From SIG575 sp045542485 (GTDB lineage Bacteria; Bacillota; Clostridia; Oscillospirales; Acutalibacteraceae), in NCBI GenBank assembly GCA_045542485.1, contig JAZQLC010000012.1:6824-70823 (forward strand): a stretch of 64,000 nucleotides of DNA, given 5' to 3'. Positions 57,475 through 64,000 of this stretch are shown one piece after another. Made by a program: the position numbers and the translations under genes. The notes under the pieces are model-generated. The model ran no database searches. It saw only the letters and a program-made list of their open reading frames with translations, and was not told the DNA's origin. The stretch's first letter is position 1, and each line of letters starts with the position of its first letter.

Positions 57475-57663
57475 TTATCGTCTTTTATTTTTATTTCTCT
57501 GTATGCGTTCTTCTTGTACAAGCCTTAAGAATTTTCTGTTAGAAAAATATTTAGTACCGAAATACATATCAAGATACTCGTGCGATGACATTTCTTCATA
57601 GATACCTTCATTAACAGGCTTTTTGTCCTCCTGCATTTTCTTACATAAATCTTCGGGGTTCAT
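57475..57663 (-). CDS. Small basic protein, function unknown
   Basis: 62 residues; GGGAGG precedes ATG 57663, 5 bp after the relaxase stop. The N-terminus is acidic and helical (EDLCKKMQEDKKPVNEGIYEE); the C-terminus is strongly basic (RIQRNKNKRR), consistent with DNA or RNA contact. Same operon as mobC and the relaxase. Confidence 0.55.
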   Translation of the reverse strand: MNPEDLCKKMQEDKKPVNEGIYEEMSSHEYLDMYFGTKYFSNRKFLRLVQEERIQRNKNKRR

Positions 57664-57668
57664 AATAT

Positions 57669-59132
57669 CTACCTCCCTTCATAATCTTTTTCTTTGTCCC
57701 GTGTTCTCTCAGGGAAGTACCATTCACGGATAAGCTGTTTTTCCGTTTCAAGCTTTTCCTCAAGCTCGGGACTGTCTTTTATAATTCTTTTGGCAAGCTT
57801 CAGCTTTTCACGAAGCTCACCGATTTCAGCCGTTAAAAAATCCCGACGGGCAACAAGGTTTTCCTTGTCCGTCGGGTCATTGCATCTTCTTATCTGATTG
57901 TAGATTTTATTACGCTGACTTTTTAGCTCCTCAATACGAAGCTCTGTCTTTGAAATAAACTTATCAACCTCTGCAAAATCATAAAGCTTTTCATTTATTG
58001 CAAGGTCAATCTGGTCCTGCATAAACTCAATCCTCGGAGTTGAGTATTTCATTTTAGGTGTAAACGGATGCGGGTTGCAATTGTTTCTCTCGGCTATTGC
58101 TCCTGCAAAAAGTAAAGCAAGAAACAAAAGTGAGATTACAGGTGCACCGAGTACGGCACCGCCCACAATCAGTTTTGTAAAATCTGAAACCATTCGGTTG
58201 AAATACTCAGGATGTCTGTAACATTCTCTTGATTCTTTGAATTCATAACCTCGGTAATTAAAAGCAAAGATTTGCCTCTTCAAAAAATCATTAGCATATA
58301 AATAATTTCTGAAATTGTTGTTTGCCGCAAATTTATCCTGAGAGTAAATCCGTTCTCTGATTTTTTCATAGGTGTAAATTTCACCGAGAGTTGTGAGATT
58401 CACTGCGTGCTCATCATTGCGGTAAGCTATCTTTCCGTTGTCAAACCAATACCCTTTCTGTGTCATAATTCTGAAAAACTGTTTTTCATTTGCACTTCTT
58501 ATAATTGCGTAATCAATATCGTCACGCATATAATCGTATTTTGTTTTGATACCTTTCTGCATCGCTTGGTAAATGTTATAGGGTATGCGTTTACCTTTCG
58601 GCTTTTCGATAACAGACAAACCGTGTTCAATACAAACCTCATCACTCGTCTTTCTGAAAAGTTGATACATCGCTTTGTTTTCATTCATCTTTCTTCCGTC
58701 AGTCATTGAAACGGAATTAATGACTATATGACAGTGAACACAGTTTGCATTAAGGTGAGTTGCGACAATCATTTCATAATCCTTGCCCCACATTTTATTT
58801 GCAACTTCCATTGCAACTTGTTGTGCTTCTTCGGGTGAAACCTCACCGGGCTTGAAAGAAATATATGCGTGATAAGCAACAACACCGTCAGTCTTTCCGT
58901 AAATCTCTTTGGTATCAATCATCTGTCTTGCGGCAATATCAGGATCACAATTGATTCCCCCAACGAGAAGCTTCTTCTCATTTTCGAGATTTGTTTTATC
59001 ATCATCGGCTGCATAGTGAAGCGCATCAATCAGGTCTGAATATTTCGAAAGGTCTGTTTTATTTTTGTTTGATGCGTAGTCAACAACCTGTGAAAGATTA
59101 TTTCTGACTGCCCAAATTCTTGTTACAGCCAT
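57669..59132 (-). CDS. MobP/MobA-VirD2-type relaxase with internal membrane helix
   Basis: 487 residues. The relaxase domain (~1-260) has catalytic Tyr19 in VVDYASNKNKT, HAYISFKPGE, and the metal-site histidines His126, His133 and His135 (THLNANCVHCHIVINS). A strongly hydrophobic segment (~321-346, LIVGGAVLGAPVISLLFLAL onward) follows, then a charged coiled coil (~370-480). It should nick oriT and lead the strand into the recipient; the helix could anchor it to the membrane or coupling protein. Its start lies inside the end of mobC (10-bp overlap), so translation is coupled. Confidence 0.92.
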   Translation of the reverse strand: MAVTRIWAVRNNLSQVVDYASNKNKTDLSKYSDLIDALHYAADDDKTNLENEKKLLVGGINCDPDIAARQMIDTKEIYGKTDGVVAYHAYISFKPGEVSPEEAQQVAMEVANKMWGKDYEMIVATHLNANCVHCHIVINSVSMTDGRKMNENKAMYQLFRKTSDEVCIEHGLSVIEKPKGKRIPYNIYQAMQKGIKTKYDYMRDDIDYAIIRSANEKQFFRIMTQKGYWFDNGKIAYRNDEHAVNLTTLGEIYTYEKIRERIYSQDKFAANNNFRNYLYANDFLKRQIFAFNYRGYEFKESRECYRHPEYFNRMVSDFTKLIVGGAVLGAPVISLLFLALLFAGAIAERNNCNPHPFTPKMKYSTPRIEFMQDQIDLAINEKLYDFAEVDKFISKTELRIEELKSQRNKIYNQIRRCNDPTDKENLVARRDFLTAEIGELREKLKLAKRIIKDSPELEEKLETEKQLIREWYFPERTRDKEKDYEGR

Positions 59133-59470
59133 TCTCGATTCGCTTCCTTGCCTGACTTGAAATATTTTGCGATATCAGCTTCAAGCTTTCTGACTTCAAT
59201 CAGAACAGCTTTGCATTCATCAGCATCAATATAACCGATTGAATTCGCTTTTGCTGTAAGCTGATTAAGGTTGGTGCCGACTCTGCGAAGCTCAATAATA
59301 AACTGCTTATAATCAACAGGCGGAGCTTCAACCAACCTTTTACCGAGAATCAGCGCACGGATAAGAACACTTCTGTTTACCCTTAATCTCTTACAAAGGT
59401 TTTCTAATATCTGATTTTCGTCTTCGCTGAGATACACATGAAAGTCTATATCTCTTGTTCTTTTGCCCAT
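59123..59470 (-). CDS. mobC: MobC-family relaxosome accessory protein
   Basis: 115 residues; AAGGAGA precedes ATG 59470. The N-terminal ribbon-helix-helix-like part (IDFHVYLSEDENQILENLCK, then RLRVNRSVLIRALILG) is followed by the MobC core (ELRRVGTNLNQLTAKANSIG, PF05713 style). It binds DNA next to nic and helps open oriT for the relaxase. The oriT candidate is directly upstream at 59505-59640. Confidence 0.9.
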   Translation of the reverse strand: MGKRTRDIDFHVYLSEDENQILENLCKRLRVNRSVLIRALILGKRLVEAPPVDYKQFIIELRRVGTNLNQLTAKANSIGYIDADECKAVLIEVRKLEADIAKYFKSGKEANREWL

Positions 59471-59504
59471 AGGAATTCTCCTTTCTTATAAATAATATTT
59501 TTTC

Positions 59505-59640
59505 TGTGTTGTAAAAACGGATGTTTTTACGGATTTGAGGATACAAATCCAATGCTTGCTAAACTTCGGACAAAGTAATATCAAGCACAACGCAAGCGTG
59601 GGTTTGTCCTCGTTTGATTACTGACCGAAAATAAGATTTA
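59505..59640. other. Candidate origin of transfer (oriT)
   Basis: The gap before mobC is full of structure: GTAAAAAC/GTTTTTAC (59511-59530), immediately GGATTTG/CAAATCC (59531-59550), a distant pair GGACAAA (59568-59574) with TTTGTCC (59603-59609), and ACGC-AA-GCGT (59590-59599) in its loop. Position upstream of mobC-relaxase and this layout of arms fit oriT. The nic site cannot be identified. Confidence 0.6.
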
Positions 59641-59648
59641 CTTTGATA

Positions 59649-59936
59649 TTAAATGCGTTTCTGATTTTTAAGATTCTTACTGTTCCGCTTTCCGTTTTCG
59701 GATTGTGCTTTCTTTGTTTCCTCGGATTGCGGTGGCAGTATCATAAAGGTGATGTTTTTAAGCTTCACCGCCGCACGAAGAAAGCCGCGTTCTTCATCAT
59801 CAATGATATATACTGTACCCGGAACATTTTTGTTCAGCTCAAGAATTGCTTCGTTAAGCTTCTTACTGTAGCTTTCAATCTGAATTTCATCGTCGCCTTT
59901 TTCAAACCACAAATGAGTTTCTTTAGCCTTCGCCAT
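59649..59936 (-). CDS. Small mobile-element protein, function unknown
   Basis: 95 residues; AAAGGAGGG precedes ATG 59936. Alternating charged and hydrophobic stretches (EIQIESYSKKLNEAILELNK), a VYIIDDEERGFLRAAVK beta-like part, and a very basic, Asn/Lys-rich C-terminal tail. Possibly DNA-binding. It lies to the right of the oriT candidate, transcribed toward it. Confidence 0.55.
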   Translation of the reverse strand: MAKAKETHLWFEKGDDEIQIESYSKKLNEAILELNKNVPGTVYIIDDEERGFLRAAVKLKNITFMILPPQSEETKKAQSENGKRNSKNLKNQKRI

Positions 59937-60022
59937 TTTGCTTCCCTCCTTTCAAAAATTTTTAAGGTACACTTTTTCAGCATTTTCATCGGAATACCTT
60001 CCGTGTTTTTTGAGCGTTTATC

Positions 60023-60071
60023 GAATAGAAATCTCTTGAACGGTGATTTGTTCAAAGAAAAATTTCTATCG
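60023..60071. repeat. Nested inverted repeat in the gap 59937-60119
   Basis: Outer arms ATAGAAAT (60025-60032) and ATTTCTAT (60062-60069); inner arms TTGAAC (60036-60041) and GTTCAA (60050-60055). This two-stem structure could be a strand origin, a second nick site or a binding site. Confidence 0.5.
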
Positions 60072-60090
60072 TCCGAATGGAATTTCCGAC

Positions 60091-60121
60091 AAAAAAGACC
60101 AACTGAAAAACAGTTAGTCTT
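60091..60121 (-). terminator. Terminator of the gene at 60120
   Basis: Minus strand: AAGACTAACTG pairs with CAGTTGGTCTT (one mismatch) and runs into TTTTTTG; it overlaps the stop codon. Confidence 0.75.
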
Positions 60122-60341
60122 AAAGTTCGGTTATTCGTTTCAGCAATGTTTTGTCACCCGGCAATACAGACTCAAGAAAATATCTGCAGATAATGTGACT
60201 CGGTGTTATGAGCTGAGGGCAGATGTGAGCTTCTCCGTCATCAAGTAACAGAAAGTTTTCTTCATAACAGTTACAGCACTGCGTTTTAATCAGCGTTGAT
60301 ACGTTCTCAAATAACCGTGAGTTAAGTTTTAATGTTTGCAT
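60120..60341 (-). CDS. Small Cys-rich protein, function unknown
   Basis: 73 residues; AAAGGAGG lies 8 nt before ATG 60341. Four or five cysteines in a small space (TQCCNCYEENFLLLDDGEAH, then ICPQLI) suggest a zinc ribbon. No family recognised. It has its own terminator, so it is separate from the mobilization genes to its left. Confidence 0.5.
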   Translation of the reverse strand: MQTLKLNSRLFENVSTLIKTQCCNCYEENFLLLDDGEAHICPQLITPSHIICRYFLESVLPGDKTLLKRITEL

Positions 60342-60372
60342 GAGGTATGCCTCCTTTCATTTGAATTTTGAA

Positions 60373-60408
60373 AATAAAAAAGCCCTCACAAAATAAATTT
60401 GTGGGGGC
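60373..60408 (-). terminator. Minus-strand terminator with no gene before it
   Basis: Minus strand: GCCCCCACAAA pairs with TTTGTGAGGGC (one G-U), then TTTTTTATT. It is upstream of the gene at 60341, so it could attenuate that gene's leader or stop antisense RNA from the polymerase gene. Confidence 0.7.
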
Positions 60409-60428
60409 AGTTATCAAATAACGGGATA

Positions 60429-60457
60429 TTGAATTTTTAGAGGTGTTATGATATACT
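60429..60457 (+). promoter_or_regulatory. Promoter of the polymerase gene
   Basis: TTGAAT (60429-60434), 17 bp, TATACT (60452-60457), 29 bp before ATG 60486. Confidence 0.7.
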
Positions 60458-60485
60458 GAATTAAATTTTAATCTTGGAGAACGCT

Positions 60486-63400
60486 ATGAAAAGCAAAAAA
60501 TATATCATACCTGAAATATCAGCACAAAGTTTAATTACATCGGCACAGAAAACTGATGATGATTACCGCTTTTATTGTGATACAACTGAACCTTCAAAAG
60601 AATATCTGATTGAAAACACATTACAGGACGATTGCCCGATTTTTTATCAGGCTATGCTTGTGTTAGATAAAAATCCAAATGCTGCCAACATAGTTTCGGA
60701 TAAGCTTCGTGATGTCTTTGTGTATATAGATTTTTCAGGTATCTTTGACCGTAAGGCTGTCGGCAGAGTTTTGGAGTATCAGCAGATTGCAGAATATATG
60801 TTTAAGCCTGAAGGTATAACTTTGAACTTTGGTAAAGAAGATAAAAGATATGTTGCTTTTGAACGCTCTGCATCTATGAGCCGAGACAGTAAATTATCTT
60901 TTGTTCGTGCTGATGTGTATGATGCTTTGCGTGAAAGAATGATGCTCGGTATGACTATCGGTAAGTGTCAGCTCAGTAAGTTATATGCATATAACGCTTT
61001 GCTTTTCACAAGCGGCACACGCTATTATGATGAAAGCATACTTTCTGACAAGAGAATCATTGTAATTAAAAATCCAAAAACAACAATAGAAAATGTAAAT
61101 ACCGTCACTGTTGAAGATGATAGCAGTAATAACCCTATGCGTAAATATACACGCACAGAAAAATTTACGGATATTACAATTACTGAATTTGACGGTGAAG
61201 GGTTTGTTTCTCCAAGATTAGCAGATTCTCTTGCAAAAGGACACAACTCATTTCAAATCCGTATGCCATACATCAAAGGTGTTGTGCATAAGGTTGATTT
61301 TGCTTCCTTGCTTTCGGAACTTAATGTTCCGTATGTTGTTGATATGTGGGGCAACAAGTATAATCCGAATGATGTTGATATTATTCTTACGGACAGTATG
61401 TTTAAGGGTCTTAAATGGATGACCGACAATAATCTGACTTGGGCAGAATACTTAAAGCGTTGCAGAGAATATAACCACGCTCTGTATATATCAGGTATGG
61501 ATAAGCTTACAACTCAAAATACAACTGAGCTTAATTACCAGTTTCTTAATACACTTTCAATAACAAATGAAGAATTCCGTCCGACAGATTTACCGCTCGG
61601 TTGGAATAGTTCTCCTGAATATGATTCAAGACAGTGGGTAACAAAAACAACCGAAACAGAATATTACCTCTTTATTGCTGACAATGAATATCGCAGAAGA
61701 TATTTTATTGATGATGAAACAGATGATACACGTCGTAAAAATCGTGCAGAACTTGTTGCAAAAAATTCTCTGTTTATTGACGAACCCATATTTGCAAAAG
61801 AATTGAATGATAAGGCAGAAAATATTCTCAGCAAGTATTCTGTAGGAAAGTTATTAGTCAGCGGCGATAACAGATATTTGTCCGATGACCTTGTAAGGTT
61901 AGTTGCACATATCGTAAAACAGACCGTTAGTGAAAGCTTTGCATACCGTCAGCTTGAAAAAGAGTTTTTGATAGATAATTTTATCTATGCACCAAACCCC
62001 TGTTACAATGAAAATGATTATTATACTGTTCTCCGCAGTCCGCATATTGCCAGAAATGAAGAAGCACTTGTAAGACCCGTAACTGCAGGATATTTGCGAA
62101 ACAAATACTTTTCACACCTTAGCTATGCAATTATGGTGGATTCCCGTTCTCTTATTCCCGAAAGATTGGGCGGTGCTGATTTTGACGGAGATATGGTAAA
62201 AACCATTGCTGACCCTCTTATCAATAAATGCGTTATGCGAAGCAGTACGGATTTACCACTACTTAAAATACCGGCCGCAGAACCCTTGATTGCAGATGCT
62301 AATGATTGGTACGAAAGATTCATAACCGTTAAAAGTATATTTTCTTCCCGTATCGGTCGGATAAGCAATGCAGCTCTTAACCGAGGTATTATTGCTTACG
62401 ATGAAAATACCGATGCCGAAGAAAAGGAAAAATATTATCACGAGGTTGAAACTCTTGCTATATTAAACGGATTGGAAATCGACTCTGCAAAAAGCGGTAT
62501 CAAGCCTGATTTATCGGACTATATTGAAAAGAAGAATACTAAACGCAGTATTTTCCTTCGTTACAAAGCTATTGTTGACAGTGATGAAAATCATAAATGG
62601 TATGAACCTACCAAAAATGCAAGGCTGAAAAAGTATTTTGAAAGCATTGATTGGGATACGGTCAGCTCTAATCTTGAAAAGCTCCCGTATTTTGCGCATA
62701 TTCTTGAAAAAGAAACAGAGAATGCTCCTGTGAAGCCTGTGAGTGACGAGCAGTTATTTGCTTTTGCTTGTGAGTCCGCTTGGAAAGAAAAACTCAATCC
62801 CGACACGCTTAAACGGGTTGAAAGTTTGATAAAAGATTATCACGAAGCATTAAAGCGAGTACGAGATACGAAACACCTGTTTGCTGATATGAAGCGAAAA
62901 AATGATGTTTACCGTATCCTTTTTGCACGTGGTCAGGAAAAAGCGTATACTGTAAATGAGTTGTATTCTGTATTTGATAATATCTCTCCTTATAATATGC
63001 GAAAAGCCCGTTTAAGACTTGAAGAAGTGAATTGGCATTTCATCCCGAAAGAGGAAAGGGAACACACCCTGTACTACATTTTTGACAATGGTTATTTCAG
63101 AACTTATGCAGATGTGTTCTGTGATTTCCGAAACGGCGGTTATCGCATAGTTGGAGATATTATCTGTGACTTTGATGATATGTACCGCAAAATAGGAATA
63201 CAAAAAAATATCACCCGAAAGGGTGACAGTAAAGATTTGCAAAAGCTTTTATCAGGCGTTAAAAATGCACCTGATTACAAAGATCAGATTATCCGCAATT
63301 GCATAAATATTATCCGCCCGACAGATAAAAGAAACTGTCTTGATTATGCAGATGTTGTTAAATGTGCGGTTGCTCTTGGTGAACGACAGTTCATTTTAGA

Positions 63401-63491
63401 GGTGTTACCGTCAGTAGTGTCTGATTTAACCGTTGACAGAAGTCATATTTACAAAATCAACGAACCGAAAAAGAAATGGAGGTTGTGGTGA
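60486..63491 (+). CDS. Two-barrel RNA polymerase related to cellular RdRp (QDE-1/RDR, PF05183-like) and YonO
   Basis: 1001 residues from ATG 60486 (TTGGAG 6 nt upstream). Three blocks in RdRp order can be seen: FQIRMPYIKGVVHKVDF with Lys264 (RDRs have a comparable Y-K-G-V block in the first barrel); VLRSPHIARNEEALVRPV (517-520 R-S-P-H; RDRs have R-N-P-C-x-H-P-G-D); and LIPERLGGADFDGDMV with Asp565, 567 and 569 in the metal-binding loop of the second barrel (D-L/F-D-G-D). No multi-subunit polymerase beta' landmarks are apparent elsewhere. The N-terminal ~240 residues and C-terminal ~350 are unfamiliar, mostly helical. Template (ssDNA, RNA or dsDNA) is unknown; relatives include the DNA-dependent YonO. 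Probably serves the element itself. The start codon of the next gene overlaps its stop (TGATG). Confidence 0.82.
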   Translation: MKSKKYIIPEISAQSLITSAQKTDDDYRFYCDTTEPSKEYLIENTLQDDCPIFYQAMLVLDKNPNAANIVSDKLRDVFVYIDFSGIFDRKAVGRVLEYQQIAEYMFKPEGITLNFGKEDKRYVAFERSASMSRDSKLSFVRADVYDALRERMMLGMTIGKCQLSKLYAYNALLFTSGTRYYDESILSDKRIIVIKNPKTTIENVNTVTVEDDSSNNPMRKYTRTEKFTDITITEFDGEGFVSPRLADSLAKGHNSFQIRMPYIKGVVHKVDFASLLSELNVPYVVDMWGNKYNPNDVDIILTDSMFKGLKWMTDNNLTWAEYLKRCREYNHALYISGMDKLTTQNTTELNYQFLNTLSITNEEFRPTDLPLGWNSSPEYDSRQWVTKTTETEYYLFIADNEYRRRYFIDDETDDTRRKNRAELVAKNSLFIDEPIFAKELNDKAENILSKYSVGKLLVSGDNRYLSDDLVRLVAHIVKQTVSESFAYRQLEKEFLIDNFIYAPNPCYNENDYYTVLRSPHIARNEEALVRPVTAGYLRNKYFSHLSYAIMVDSRSLIPERLGGADFDGDMVKTIADPLINKCVMRSSTDLPLLKIPAAEPLIADANDWYERFITVKSIFSSRIGRISNAALNRGIIAYDENTDAEEKEKYYHEVETLAILNGLEIDSAKSGIKPDLSDYIEKKNTKRSIFLRYKAIVDSDENHKWYEPTKNARLKKYFESIDWDTVSSNLEKLPYFAHILEKETENAPVKPVSDEQLFAFACESAWKEKLNPDTLKRVESLIKDYHEALKRVRDTKHLFADMKRKNDVYRILFARGQEKAYTVNELYSVFDNISPYNMRKARLRLEEVNWHFIPKEEREHTLYYIFDNGYFRTYADVFCDFRNGGYRIVGDIICDFDDMYRKIGIQKNITRKGDSKDLQKLLSGVKNAPDYKDQIIRNCINIIRPTDKRNCLDYADVVKCAVALGERQFILEVLPSVVSDLTVDRSHIYKINEPKKKWRLW

Positions 63492-64000
63492 TGACAAACG
63501 AATGGCAGGAATTTAAAGCATATACAAGCAAACTAACATATTCAGCAGAAAGCAAATACGACCTATCATATCTCGGCAGATTTACATTTAAGACCATAAC
63601 GGATTATGAGGGCCTTGGCAGAATATTAACCATCATTGCAAGAGGTTATTTGTTCCACGATAAGGATGGAAACAAACTTACCGATAATCCTTACTCCCGT
63701 ATTGATTATGCAAGAAAAGCTCTTTGTGCTTGGTGCAGTATCCCCGGTAAAAATGAATCCGAGCCGTTTTCTAATTTTAGTGAATTAGCTGATGAATTTT
63801 CCGAACTTGTAAACAGCAAAGGTGAAGGTTGGTATTACAGGCATATCAAGAATGTTATTAAATTTGTAAAGAATAACCCTGATTTGGTAAGTGAAAAAGC
63901 AAAAATTACAGTAGCAGGAATATCCAAAGGCTTCAAAGCTGAATGGAAAATGAAGGTCAGACAGTTGCAAGTGCCGATTTTTGCTCTCAACACAAAAGCT
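63491..64000 (+). CDS. Unknown protein translationally coupled to the polymerase, partial
   Basis: 170 codons are visible before the window edge. The start ATG 63491 shares its A with the TGA stop of the polymerase gene, and GGAGG (63479-63483) inside that gene gives the ribosome site. The visible part is soluble: YDLSYLGRFTFKTITDYEGL, a YARKALCAWCSIPGKNESEP segment, WYYRHIKNVIKFVKNNPDLV, and a basic AGISKGFKAEWKMKVRQLQV. I recognise no family. The coupling implies a partner made in fixed ratio with the polymerase. Confidence 0.75.
   Translation, partial: MTNEWQEFKAYTSKLTYSAESKYDLSYLGRFTFKTITDYEGLGRILTIIARGYLFHDKDGNKLTDNPYSRIDYARKALCAWCSIPGKNESEPFSNFSELADEFSELVNSKGEGWYYRHIKNVIKFVKNNPDLVSEKAKITVAGISKGFKAEWKMKVRQLQVPIFALNTKA

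Noticed and set aside
59643..60248. 201-codon plus-strand frame across the mobilization region
   Set aside because: Antisense to two small genes with strong ribosome sites and across a terminator; Phe/Leu-rich translation typical of a shadow frame.
60486..63491. Reading the polymerase as a fragment of cellular RNA polymerase beta'
   Set aside because: Apart from the D-x-D-G-D loop it lacks beta' landmarks such as the N-terminal zinc finger, and the R-S-P-H and Y-I-K-G-V-V blocks fit the RdRp/YonO branch better.

Overview
The window reads as chromosome of an anaerobic, low-to-medium GC, gut-type Clostridia (probably Oscillospirales/Ruminococcaceae-like). This rests on strong AGGAGG ribosome sites, near-consensus sigma-A promoters with 17-bp spacers, a spoVAD remnant (spore former), glycoside hydrolases beside GPH-family sugar symporters, an ECF-type vitamin transporter under a cobalamin riboswitch, and mobile elements typical of gut Firmicutes. 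Species cannot be named from the sequence alone. All functional names come from motif and family recognition, not database searches.

Layout. 1-4975 is AT-rich accessory DNA: a partial sigma-70-like factor, a TnpV-type transposon protein, and a 1215-residue SIR2-domain protein of the defence-associated sirtuin type. It ends against the 3' end of a tRNA-Leu(GAG) gene, a classic integration boundary. 5032-52646 is ordinary chromosome: DegV; a TetR/GPH-symporter/GH31 locus; AI-2E transporter with Mrp ATPase; YwlG and YebC; GH43 with a second GPH symporter; Gfo/Idh/MocA oxidoreductase; a polysaccharide ligase/polymerase-type membrane protein; RsmA; GalE-HflX; tRNA-Arg(CCT); two phosphohydrolase-type genes; a tandem pair of HTH/membrane regulators; a B12-controlled DUF4430/ECF S-component pair; a ChbG-type deacetylase; a giant MMPL transporter with extracytoplasmic repeats; a MalK-E-F-G ABC importer; UvrC; RsmD-CoaD; an RsuA-type pseudouridine synthase; a PucR-type regulator followed by FtsE-FtsX-LytM peptidase; and a carbohydrate esterase.

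At about 52640 spoVAD is cut. Only its last ~133 codons remain, and a mobile element at least 11.3 kb long begins there and runs off the right edge. In the order seen it carries an unknown protein, a HipBA toxin-antitoxin pair with clear operators, a large serine recombinase, small unknown genes, a MobP-type relaxase with an inserted membrane helix, MobC, a structured oriT candidate, and then, on the other strand, a 1001-residue polymerase.

That polymerase is the most striking item. It has a DFDGD catalytic loop at residues 565-569, an upstream R-S-P-H block (517-520) and a lysine block Y-I-K-G-V-V (Lys264). These match the signature order of cellular RNA-dependent RNA polymerases (QDE-1/RDR, PF05183) and their phage relative YonO. 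A second, unrecognised gene overlaps its stop codon and is cut by the window edge. I read this as a two-gene RNA-polymerase module carried by a mobilizable element inserted in a sporulation gene.
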